DNA of 5,386 nt from Verrucomicrobiota bacterium. Its GTDB lineage: Bacteria > Verrucomicrobiota > Verrucomicrobiia > Opitutales > Seribacteraceae. The notes under the pieces were generated by a model. The model searched no databases and had not been told where the DNA came from. It was given only the letters and a program-made list of their open reading frames with translations. The first letter of the stretch is position 1. Every line of letters begins with the position of its first letter. Shown in pieces: positions 1-5,386 of this stretch. Position numbers and translations under genes: made by a program. The DNA lies in the NCBI GenBank assembly GCA_030830145.1, contig JAURNO010000305.1, positions 1 through 5,386 of the forward strand, written 5' to 3'.

Positions 1-684
1 CAAACCGTGTACCTTTTCGCAACTCCGGCAAGCGGATACTCCTTCACTCAATGGACCGGTTCCATGAGCGGGACTACAAACCCCCTTGCCATAAGCGCAA
101 GTTCGGACCTGAATGTCAGTGCGGTCTTCACCCCTGACCCGATCACTCTGTCGATCGGCGTCAACCCGAGCGGAAGCGGGTCTGTCTACCAACCCTATTA
201 TGCATCCGACCCGGGCGGAGGAACGGCTTACAGCTTTACGAACGCGCAGGGTCAGGCTTACTCTCTGTGGTACCCAACGAGTCAATTGGTAACTCCCGGC
301 ACAACGGTTTACCTGTATGCAACACCTTCTACGGGGTACTACTTTTCGGGTTGGAAAGGAGATGTAAACGGTACGGAAAATCCGATTGCCGTGACCGCAA
401 GTTCAGACCTGAACGTGTCCGCAAGCTTCGAGCTATCGAGCTACAACTTGACCGCACAGGTAACAGGCGACGGCAATGTCAGTGGCACCGGTTCTTATAC
501 CTACGGTTCCACCGTTGCCCTGACGGCACTCCCCGAAGCGAACAGTAGTTTTCTCGGATGGGATCTATACGACGCCGGAACCGCAAGTTGGTTCTCCGCG
601 AGCGGTACGTTGGACGAGTCTTTGCAAAAAAGCGTTTCGGTGTACCAAGACACTTTTTTGCGAGCCTACTTCAGTCTCAACCTC
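1..684 (+). repeat. Array of three InlB-type B-repeat units (first one partial)
   Basis: Units 1 and 2 are exactly 300 bp apart: the TVYL codons start at 4 and at 304, and the related stretch runs to about 129 and 429. The best-conserved core encodes ASSDLNVSA. At the DNA level, bases 97-116 and 397-416 match at 18 of 20 positions. Unit 3 (about 445-684) keeps the GSTVALTALPEANSSFLGW core but is diverged and has a different tail. Units 1 and 2 may reflect a more recent duplication or gene conversion. The full repeat number is unknown because the array continues beyond the left edge. Confidence 0.8.
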
Positions 685-2493
685 TTCCCCTCCGACTCGA
701 ACCTGACCGACACCCTCAAAGAGAACCTGTCCTCCTATCCTTATTATGCATATTTCTCAGGTGTCCCCATAGGCAAAAACCCAAACCAACTCACCCAGGC
801 TCACCTCGAAGCCATCACTTCGCTTTACGACAAGGGCAAAAAGGTTACAAGCCTGGAAGGTTTGCAATACGCCAAAAACCTGACCACCGTTTCCTTGACT
901 GAAAACGCCCTGACCGACTTGAGTCCTCTTTCGTCCCTGACCAGCCTGAGTTACCTGAATTTGAGTTCAGGCGGCACGCTGTCTTCCTTGAATGGAATTT
1001 CCAGTCTGCCGGCGCTCACCTACCTTTACCTGGACAAACAGCGTATTTCGAGCATCACTCCGCTGATCAACTTGCCCTATCTCTACCACCTCAAGATCAA
1101 GGGTAACTTTCTCGATTTATCCGACCTCACACTACAGACCGAAATCTACAACCTGAGAAGCCGGGGTGTTCTCGTCGAAGTCGAACGGCAAGTGCCCAAA
1201 CCCGTCCAAGACCTCCAAACCGGTATGGAAACCCAAAAAGCGCAACTTCTGCTTAGCTCACAGGACCCTCAGGCCAATTTCGTCTTCGCCTTGGAACTGC
1301 TCCTTAATTTGCTCGAAGACAATGGCTCGCGTTCCCTCAAGTCCGTCGCCCTTTCGCTCGGAGCCTCCGAAGCGATCCGTTCCTTCACCCTCCCCGACCT
1401 GCTACTCGAAAACTTGGATTACGGAGAGGAAATCAATCCGAACTTCGATTATTCGGAGGTTGAAACTTACCTTGAAAAAACCCTCCTCAAGACTCTTGAG
1501 ATCGCTGATCTTCACTTGGCCCGAATCACCGACGAAAGCACCTATATAACCCTCACCCAAGATTTGACCGGTCTTGAGCAAGTCATCTATGCGGACATTG
1601 GAGACGTGCGTTTGCTACGAGCTATGATTCAAGGACTATCAGGCTTGATTCAAATCGTATTGAGCCACGAATGGCCGATGACCGCGGGAACTGCCAAAAC
1701 CATGCATGACTCGGGGATCGTGACGATGGAATCTCTTTTCGACTCTTCAGAACGATTCGGTAAACTGAAGACTCCCAACCGACTCCCCGAAGCAAGAAAA
1801 CATTTGGAAAGCGCAATCAGTCTTTACAATTCCGCATCCACTTACCTTCTGTACCGAATTAACGAGCAAAGGTTTTTCAACCTCTCGACCGATGATTTGG
1901 CGGCCGAAGAACAATTTCGCAAAGATCTTAACCATACTTTGTCCTCCTTCGACTATCAATACGACATGAATTCCTCGAACGAGTCCAAAACCGACGCCTT
2001 TCATCTCCATAAGTTCTTTTCGTCCAAGGTCGATCTTGCCGCCATGCTTCCCTCTCCGGTTGGAAACAAATTCGAATCGGCTGAGGTAACCGATCCGACA
2101 TTCGGTGGCCTTTTGCCCTACTGGACGGATGAAACGCTGAAGGCAAAGATGCAGAAGGACGATTTGCTGGCGAATGATTCCATCGAGGGTGCGAAGGCAG
2201 TCCCCGGTTCCAGCAACTGGAACCAATCCAACTGGCTCGGGTACTTCTACCTGCCCGCAAGAACTGATACCGGAAACTTCTGGATGTACCATACGCACCT
2301 CGGTTGGGTGTACCTTTCCTCCTCTTCGCCCTCCGACGTCTGGCTGTTCCGAGAAAGCTCACAGACTTGGCTCTGGACGAAAAAATCCACTTTCCCCTAT
2401 CTTTACGAAGAGAAGACAAAGACTTGGTCCTATCTCACGATTGCGGGCAAGTTGATGCAATGGGATGGTACGAATTGGACCGCATCCCAATAA
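1..2493 (+). CDS. Large modular surface/exported protein: InlB-type B-repeats, leucine-rich repeats, helical region, Trp-rich C-terminus (5' end missing)
   Basis: The frame is open from the first base and the first codons already lie inside a repeat, so the gene starts upstream. A GTG at base 7 is not a credible start. 830 residues are visible. Residues 1-46, 48-145 and 147-226 are three copies of a beta-rich module with the pattern T-V-x-L-x-A-x-P-x-x-G-Y-x-F-x-x-W-x-G, typical of divergent InlB B-repeats found in bacterial surface proteins. Residues about 275-373 hold roughly four internalin-like leucine-rich repeats of about 22 residues (LSPLSSLTSLSYLNLSS is one). Residues about 402-680 are mostly helical with no domain I can name, ending in a DPTFGG motif (698-703). 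Residues 737-830 carry ten tryptophans. The signal peptide would lie outside the window. B-repeats plus LRRs suggest extracellular protein or glycan binding; the ligand is unknown. I recall similar helical and Trp-rich ends in large Opitutae proteins, but the function there is also undefined. No enzyme motif is visible. Confidence -1.
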   Translation, partial: QTVYLFATPASGYSFTQWTGSMSGTTNPLAISASSDLNVSAVFTPDPITLSIGVNPSGSGSVYQPYYASDPGGGTAYSFTNAQGQAYSLWYPTSQLVTPGTTVYLYATPSTGYYFSGWKGDVNGTENPIAVTASSDLNVSASFELSSYNLTAQVTGDGNVSGTGSYTYGSTVALTALPEANSSFLGWDLYDAGTASWFSASGTLDESLQKSVSVYQDTFLRAYFSLNLFPSDSNLTDTLKENLSSYPYYAYFSGVPIGKNPNQLTQAHLEAITSLYDKGKKVTSLEGLQYAKNLTTVSLTENALTDLSPLSSLTSLSYLNLSSGGTLSSLNGISSLPALTYLYLDKQRISSITPLINLPYLYHLKIKGNFLDLSDLTLQTEIYNLRSRGVLVEVERQVPKPVQDLQTGMETQKAQLLLSSQDPQANFVFALELLLNLLEDNGSRSLKSVALSLGASEAIRSFTLPDLLLENLDYGEEINPNFDYSEVETYLEKTLLKTLEIADLHLARITDESTYITLTQDLTGLEQVIYADIGDVRLLRAMIQGLSGLIQIVLSHEWPMTAGTAKTMHDSGIVTMESLFDSSERFGKLKTPNRLPEARKHLESAISLYNSASTYLLYRINEQRFFNLSTDDLAAEEQFRKDLNHTLSSFDYQYDMNSSNESKTDAFHLHKFFSSKVDLAAMLPSPVGNKFESAEVTDPTFGGLLPYWTDETLKAKMQKDDLLANDSIEGAKAVPGSSNWNQSNWLGYFYLPARTDTGNFWMYHTHLGWVYLSSSSPSDVWLFRESSQTWLWTKKSTFPYLYEEKTKTWSYLTIAGKLMQWDGTNWTASQ
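826..1119 (+). repeat. Internalin-like leucine-rich repeat block
   Basis: About four tandem units of 21-23 residues follow the L-x-x-L-x-x-L-x-x-L-x-x-L-x-L spacing: TSLEGLQYAKNLTTVSL, TDLSPLSSLTSLSYLNL, SSLNGISSLPALTYLYL and SSITPLINLPYLYHLKI. This is the bacterial SDS22/internalin type of LRR, which forms a curved solenoid used for binding. The block is short for an internalin and directly follows the B-repeats, the reverse of the usual internalin order, where LRRs come first. Confidence 0.8.
2206..2490 (+). other. Trp-rich C-terminal module of the repeat protein
   Basis: The last 95 codons include ten Trp and many Tyr/Phe, in short strand-like pieces joined by polar linkers: WLGYFYLP, FWMYHTHLGWVYL, VWLFRESSQTWLWTKK, FPYLYEEKTKTWSYL, MQWDGTNW. 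The rhythm suggests a small beta domain of repeated aromatic strands. I associate this kind of ending with large exported proteins of Opitutae-class Verrucomicrobiota, as a recollection of the pattern and not a search result. Its role (surface anchoring, sorting or glycan binding) is not established here. Confidence 0.6.
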
Positions 2494-2593
2494 TCAAAAA
2501 TCACCCGATCGCCCGCCCGGAGTAATTCCCCCGACCCGTTGAAAATGGATAAACGATTGGACGTGCAATTGTTTTTTCAATACAAGCAAGCCC

Positions 2594-2866
2594 ATGAAAA
2601 GCGCATACGAACTAGCCATGGAGAAGTCGGACGACGGAAGCGACAAACCCTTGACCGACGAGCAAAAAGAACTAATCGCCGAAATCGATTCCAAATACAA
2701 AGCGAAGATCGCCGAGCGAAAGATCGTGCTTGAAAAAAGCGTTCAGGACGCACTCGCTCAAGAGAAACACGAGGAAGCGGAAGAAGCCCGCAAAATCCTG
2801 ACTCAGGAAGTGAATTCACTCGAGGCCAAGGCCGAAGCCGAAAAGGAAAAAGTCAGGAACTCCTGA
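2594..2866 (+). CDS. Small highly charged coiled-coil protein, conserved hypothetical
   Basis: This 90-residue protein starts at the ATG at 2594 (MKSAYELAMEKS). From about residue 20 it is almost entirely Glu, Lys, Ala and Leu with heptad-like spacing, for example EQKELIAEIDSKYKAKIAER, which predicts one long helix or coiled coil. It has no signal peptide, membrane segment or cysteine, so it is probably cytoplasmic. The opening MKSAYELAM and the IDSKYKAKIAER block match a small protein family I recall in Verrucomicrobiota and related PVC bacteria, with no assigned function. Only a weak AAG-rich stretch lies before the start, with no clear Shine-Dalgarno. It lies 100 bp after the large repeat protein and its stop is 8 bp from the end of the convergent membrane-protein gene. 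The family-like N-terminus and clean start argue that it is a real gene; the function is unknown. Confidence 0.8.
   Translation: MKSAYELAMEKSDDGSDKPLTDEQKELIAEIDSKYKAKIAERKIVLEKSVQDALAQEKHEEAEEARKILTQEVNSLEAKAEAEKEKVRNS
2853..2866. other. Short palindrome over the stop codon of the small coiled-coil gene
   Basis: TCAGGA (2853-2858) and TCCTGA (2861-2866) are perfect inverted arms separated by two bases, ending on the TGA stop. It lies between two convergent genes, where a two-way terminator would be expected, and A-rich (2841-2851) and CTT-rich (2879-2887) tracts flank it. The stem is short and no clean T-run follows, so a terminator role is only a possibility. Confidence 0.25.
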
Positions 2867-2874
2867 ACTCCCAA

Positions 2875-3813
2875 CTAAGCTTTCTTCTTCGCCCGATAGG
2901 CCAAGATGTAAAGCATCGCCAAGGGGATGCCGTAGTCGCCCCATCTCTCGATCCATTCGAATATGTTGACGATCCCCATGCCTGTAACCGTATCGGCCGG
3001 GACGTAGAGAAATTCGGTGAAGAGCTTCCAACCCAAAGCAAGAATGATCAAGGGTCGGATCGGGGCGAGTAAAATCATGACTCCAAGAGCGAATTCGGTG
3101 TAGCCGATCTGGGAAATAAAGGCGGCATCGGCGTTCACCCCGATCGATTGCCAATGGTCGATCAGCATCTGCTTTTGGACGACGAAACCAAAACCCGCAT
3201 GCCCGATGAGAAGAAGGGCCAAGCAGAGCTTGCAAAGAAAGAAGATCGTATCGATCGTAGACTCTTTGATCTCCGGCTCTTTGTAGCCCCCAAATAAATC
3301 CTTTCTCCTCACGGCAAACGCCCCTCCCATGACCAAGAGCATGAAGGGCGGCCCCCAATTCCCGGCCCGCTCCCAGAACTCCCAAGTCTGAGTCTTGTCG
3401 GACCGAGCTTCCTCCCTGATCTCCACGACCCATTGCCCCTCCGTCACTTCTACGGGTTTGTCGAGGTTGCCCGCCAATGGCCGGAGAATCGCAGTCCAGA
3501 GGGCCCACAAGAACATCCAAAGAATGACAGCCCGGTTGGGGCGCCAAAGGAGAAGCAAGGCCATGGCGATGTCGAAAGCCCCGATGAGCCGCTGCAAGGT
3601 CCATGCAAGTTCTCCCTCGATTCCCTGCGAGGCGAAGAATGGAAGCCATCCCGACTTGGTGATCAGACCCCAAGCTCCATGTCCGATGAAGCATAAAGCG
3701 GCCGTGATGCGCAAAGTCCAATTCAATTGGATCTGCAAGGTCTTTCGGTCTCCCGAATGCGGTGTGAAAAGACCGAGGAAAAAGTAATCTTTGGCGTTCA
3801 TCATCAAAAACAT
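2875..3813 (-). CDS. Polytopic inner-membrane protein with internal duplication (DoxX-like appearance), function unknown
   Basis: 312 residues from the ATG at 3811-3813; ATGs at 3804 and 3801 are alternatives. The frame stays open upstream to 3996, but that extension is basic, non-hydrophobic and overlaps the divergent porin, so I reject it. About eight membrane helices are predicted, near residues 34-51, 74-90, 95-115, 153-168, 190-212, 233-250, 253-271 and 294-308. The two halves are homologous. Each has a first helix with IGHG (43-46) or IGHA (203-206), then a G(A/Y)-x(5)-A-rich helix, an Arg-led third helix (RAVILWMFLWALWT against RPLIILALGWKLFT), and an ending ERAGNWGPPFML or ERWGDYGIPLAML. 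A charged loop at 116-152 is longer in the first half. The four-helix unit resembles the DoxX/quinol-oxidase-subunit-like class in size and layout, but I cannot assign a family. The repeated intramembrane His could bind a cofactor (inference). The C-terminus is Lys-rich (AKKKA). Confidence 0.85.
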   Translation of the reverse strand: MFLMMNAKDYFFLGLFTPHSGDRKTLQIQLNWTLRITAALCFIGHGAWGLITKSGWLPFFASQGIEGELAWTLQRLIGAFDIAMALLLLWRPNRAVILWMFLWALWTAILRPLAGNLDKPVEVTEGQWVVEIREEARSDKTQTWEFWERAGNWGPPFMLLVMGGAFAVRRKDLFGGYKEPEIKESTIDTIFFLCKLCLALLLIGHAGFGFVVQKQMLIDHWQSIGVNADAAFISQIGYTEFALGVMILLAPIRPLIILALGWKLFTEFLYVPADTVTGMGIVNIFEWIERWGDYGIPLAMLYILAYRAKKKA

Positions 3814-3893
3814 GACAGCTTTGCCGAAGAAAGGGAAGTTCAGATACGGAATGCCGATTGACCTGTCATACCGAATGAAGTAACCATCGCAAA
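3814..3893. promoter_or_regulatory. Divergent intergenic region between the membrane protein and the porin
   Basis: These 80 bp must carry the start signals for both divergent genes unless promoters lie inside the coding regions. A TTGACC at 3858-3863 resembles a -35 box on the plus strand, but no good -10 follows at 16-18 bp. Neither gene has a clear Shine-Dalgarno here; the porin ATG is preceded only by a distant GAAG (3877-3880). An in-frame TGA at 3876-3878 fixes the porin start. The regulatory role is inferred from gene arrangement, not from a recognised motif. Confidence 0.35.
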
Positions 3894-5198
3894 ATGAACA
3901 AATTATCCTTCGCCCGCGACTTGCCCAAGATCGCCCTGACCTTTCTGCTCCTGTACCCGCTTGGCTATTCCTTCTCGCAAGACAGCGAAAAAGCACTTGA
4001 AAACACGGACAGCATCGAGGACGACTGCGCCAAGCTTCGGAATTTCGGGAAGTTTTACGACAAACCCGAGGCCAACGGTCTGCAAAGCGCCAAGCTCTTC
4101 TTGTCTTATCAACATCAAATTGGTCATATCGACGGGGAAGACTCTACGGGCAAATCCTTCAATGATGATTTCGAGGAATTCCGTCGGTTTTGGATGGGGT
4201 TGTCGGGTACATTCGGAACCTATTGGAAATTCAAGGCCGTCAGTCAGTTGTCAAACGACCGGCATAACTACCCGGACTCCTCCGGGGGAAACTATCGCCA
4301 ATGGGGACACGAAACCTTTCGGGCCGCCAATATTACCTTTGATGCAGGACGGTTCTGGGATGTTTCCGCAGTGGACTCTTTGGAGCTCGGTTACGGCCGA
4401 AGAACTGGTCGAATGGCGGACGAATGGCAACGGTCGTCGACCATGATCAACTGCCTGGAGCGCTCGTCGTTCTCCAACAAACTTTGGCTCTATGACAAGG
4501 AAAAGGGTAACCCCATGGCTACTTGGGCCAAGTGGAAGAGCGGCATTCACACCTTCGACGCCGCTGTTTTCTCAGGCACTTACGAAGATTACATTGGCGG
4601 ATGGGAGGACAGCAAAGTATACTACGCCTCTTGGTTGGGCGACTATTCGGAGGCAAGCTCATATGATCTGCACGAATATTGGATTTCCTTCTACAAACAA
4701 GATGGTGGCAATAGCGAAGACCATTTGGCCGGGGGCATGGACTGGGCCCTATCTCTGGTCAATCGGATTGGAAACGGTCCATGGGCTCTGCACAGCACCC
4801 TGGCTTTCGGCGACAATGGAAACCTGAGTAAAAGCGGTTCGGCCAAAAGCATCGACCAACAGGGTGATTTTTGGGGAGTCGTGCTGATGCCGATGTATTG
4901 GATCAAGGAGGAAAAACTCAAACTTGTGGGTCGTTATCTTCATCAACGCTCCGACCAAGCCGATGGACTAAAACTGAACAGCCGCTATGTTCCTTTGGCA
5001 GGAACCCGGGACTCTACGTTGAACTTGAACAACGGCAGGGGCGACAGCCACCATGGCCTCTACCTTGGTCTTAATTATTACCTTTGCGGAGAACACCTTA
5101 AGATCATCAGTGGTATTCAGCTCGATGACCTCAGTTCGGAAGGAGCGGACGTTTACGAAGGTTGGACTTTGGGGACAAGCTTCCGAATCTGGTTCTAA
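3894..5198 (+). CDS. Outer-membrane porin, OprO/OprP-like (phosphate-selective porin family type)
   Basis: 434 residues. The start is fixed by an in-frame stop 18 bp upstream. The N-terminus is a Sec signal peptide: basic residues at 3, 8 and 12, a hydrophobic core IALTFLLLYPLGYSF, and likely cleavage near residues 28-29. The mature part has alternating, aromatic-rich strands and ends in Phe (GTSFRIWF), the usual C-terminal signature for BAM-dependent outer-membrane barrels. Family-like segments are FEEFRRFWMGLSGTFG (93-108), corresponding to the RRAR-LG strand of OprP-type porins; LELGYGRRTGRMADEW to INCLERSSFSNKLW (163-198), like the GK..P.....S....ERS segment; and LKLVGRYLHQRSDQADGLKL (342-361), followed by HHGLYLGLNYYL near the end. 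Such trimeric barrels pass anions or small solutes. Phosphate selectivity is not shown here, because the relevant Arg/Lys ladder cannot be placed without alignment. The gene is divergent from the membrane-protein gene and runs almost directly into mtnA. Confidence 0.87.
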   Translation: MNKLSFARDLPKIALTFLLLYPLGYSFSQDSEKALENTDSIEDDCAKLRNFGKFYDKPEANGLQSAKLFLSYQHQIGHIDGEDSTGKSFNDDFEEFRRFWMGLSGTFGTYWKFKAVSQLSNDRHNYPDSSGGNYRQWGHETFRAANITFDAGRFWDVSAVDSLELGYGRRTGRMADEWQRSSTMINCLERSSFSNKLWLYDKEKGNPMATWAKWKSGIHTFDAAVFSGTYEDYIGGWEDSKVYYASWLGDYSEASSYDLHEYWISFYKQDGGNSEDHLAGGMDWALSLVNRIGNGPWALHSTLAFGDNGNLSKSGSAKSIDQQGDFWGVVLMPMYWIKEEKLKLVGRYLHQRSDQADGLKLNSRYVPLAGTRDSTLNLNNGRGDSHHGLYLGLNYYLCGEHLKIISGIQLDDLSSEGADVYEGWTLGTSFRIWF

Positions 5199-5204
5199 TT
5201 TGCT

Positions 5205-5386
5205 TTGAAGGTAGAAAATACAAACTACCGTACGATTTGGCTGAGTACGACGAACGATCGCGTCGTTCGTATCATCAACCAGCTTGCCCTCCCGCACCGC
5301 CTTGAAATCGTGGACTTACGATCCGTGGAAGATGCGTGCTTCGCGATTGAGGAAATGCAGGTTCGGGGTGCCGGCTTGATTGGAGC
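5205..5386 (+). CDS. mtnA: S-methyl-5-thioribose-1-phosphate isomerase, N-terminal part (runs off the window)
   Basis: The first 60 codons are visible. MtnA converts methylthioribose-1-phosphate to methylthioribulose-1-phosphate in the cytoplasmic methionine salvage pathway and is related to the eIF2B alpha/beta/delta family. The translation has the N-terminal landmarks in the right order: YRTIWL (8-13), IINQLALPHRLEIVDL (23-38), VEDACFAIEEM (41-51) and VRGAGLIG (53-60), matching the VRGAPAIG-type motif near residue 60 of MtnA proteins. Gly-Leu replaces Pro-Ala, a variant I recall in a PVC-associated subgroup. No ATG is available: in-frame codons run back to the porin stop at 5196-5198, so TTG at 5205 is the only reasonable start. 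There is no Shine-Dalgarno, and the six-base gap suggests operon membership and translation coupled to the porin. The catalytic Cys and Asp would lie beyond the edge. Confidence 0.88.
   Translation, partial: MKVENTNYRTIWLSTTNDRVVRIINQLALPHRLEIVDLRSVEDACFAIEEMQVRGAGLIG
5250..5270. repeat. Perfect inverted repeat inside the start of mtnA
   Basis: ACGAACGA (5250-5257) and TCGTTCGT (5263-5270) are exact 8-base arms around a 5-base loop, about 45 bases into mtnA. The RNA could form a compact hairpin. It lies in the codons for TNDRVVR, a stretch where sequence is poorly constrained between MtnA proteins. It could affect translation or be chance; no T-run follows, so it is not a typical terminator. 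Confidence 0.4.

Noticed and set aside
1747..2419. Minus-strand open frames opposite the large repeat protein
   Set aside because: They overlap each other and the well-supported plus-strand gene, and show Arg/Ser-rich antisense composition with no domain signature.
2565..2585. Small hairpin ATTG-T6-CAAT before the coiled-coil gene
   Set aside because: The stem is only four A/T-rich pairs around a T-run, too weak to be a terminator for the upstream gene.
2539..2586. Possible promoter before the small gene: TTGAAA (2539-2544) or TTGGAC (2557-2562)
   Set aside because: Neither -35-like hexamer has a convincing -10 at 16-18 bp. The best partner for TTGGAC (TACAAG at 2581) would leave a leader of almost no length.
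2539..2733. 64-codon plus-strand frame overlapping the small coiled-coil gene
   Set aside because: Its Arg-rich translation (RRKRQTLDRRAKRTNRRNR) is a frame-shifted reading of the Lys/Glu-rich coiled-coil gene, which has the family-like N-terminus.
2816..3721. Minus-strand open frame of 301 codons inside the membrane-protein gene
   Set aside because: It is a shadow in another frame of the same strand: rich in Arg, His and Gly, no hydrophobic pattern, no recognisable motif, and fully overlapped by a gene with clear membrane helices and internal homology.
3814..3996. Upstream extension of the minus-strand membrane-protein frame to 3996 (61 extra residues)
   Set aside because: It overlaps the start of the divergent porin, is basic and non-hydrophobic, begins at a non-ATG codon, and would leave no intergenic region. 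The ATG at 3811-3813 directly precedes the recognisable protein.
1..5386. Window length of 5386 bases equals the phiX174 genome length
   Set aside because: The encoded proteins are bacterial (porin, MtnA, repeat protein); no phiX gene is present.

Overview
This window looks like a piece of chromosome from a marine-type member of the Verrucomicrobiota, most likely class Opitutae (Puniceicoccales/Opitutales). That is inferred from protein style, not from a marker gene. Three things suggest it: a large secreted-type protein ending in a tryptophan-rich module familiar from that class, a small 'MKSAYELAM...' coiled-coil protein of a kind I associate with PVC bacteria, and an MtnA N-terminus carrying the 'VRGAGLIGA' variant. 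Base composition is balanced, and nothing suggests plasmid, phage or transposon DNA.

Layout. (1) 1-2493 (+): the 3' part of a long gene that enters from the left edge. It encodes InlB-type B-repeats, then internalin-like leucine-rich repeats, a long helical region and a Trp-rich C-terminal module. This is a probable surface or exported binding protein. (2) 2594-2866 (+): a 90-residue, highly charged, probably coiled-coil protein. (3) 2875-3813 (-): a polytopic membrane protein built from two homologous halves (4+4 predicted helices, DoxX-like in general appearance), convergent with gene 2 and only 8 bp from it. (4) 3894-5198 (+): an outer-membrane beta-barrel of the OprO/OprP-like porin type with a signal peptide, divergent from gene 3 across an 80-bp intergenic region. 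(5) 5205-5386 (+): the first 60 codons of mtnA (S-methyl-5-thioribose-1-phosphate isomerase, methionine salvage). It starts at a TTG six bases after the porin stop and runs off the right edge.

How the genes relate. Porin and mtnA are probably co-transcribed because the gap is too short for a terminator and promoter. The remaining genes look like independent neighbours, and I see no sign of one dedicated pathway. There are no tRNA or rRNA genes, CRISPR arrays, insertion sequences or convincing phage signatures. I did not find an obviously new multi-gene system. The points most worth a second look are the internally duplicated membrane protein, the modular repeat protein with its exact 300-bp repeat period, and the very tight in-frame porin/mtnA junction.
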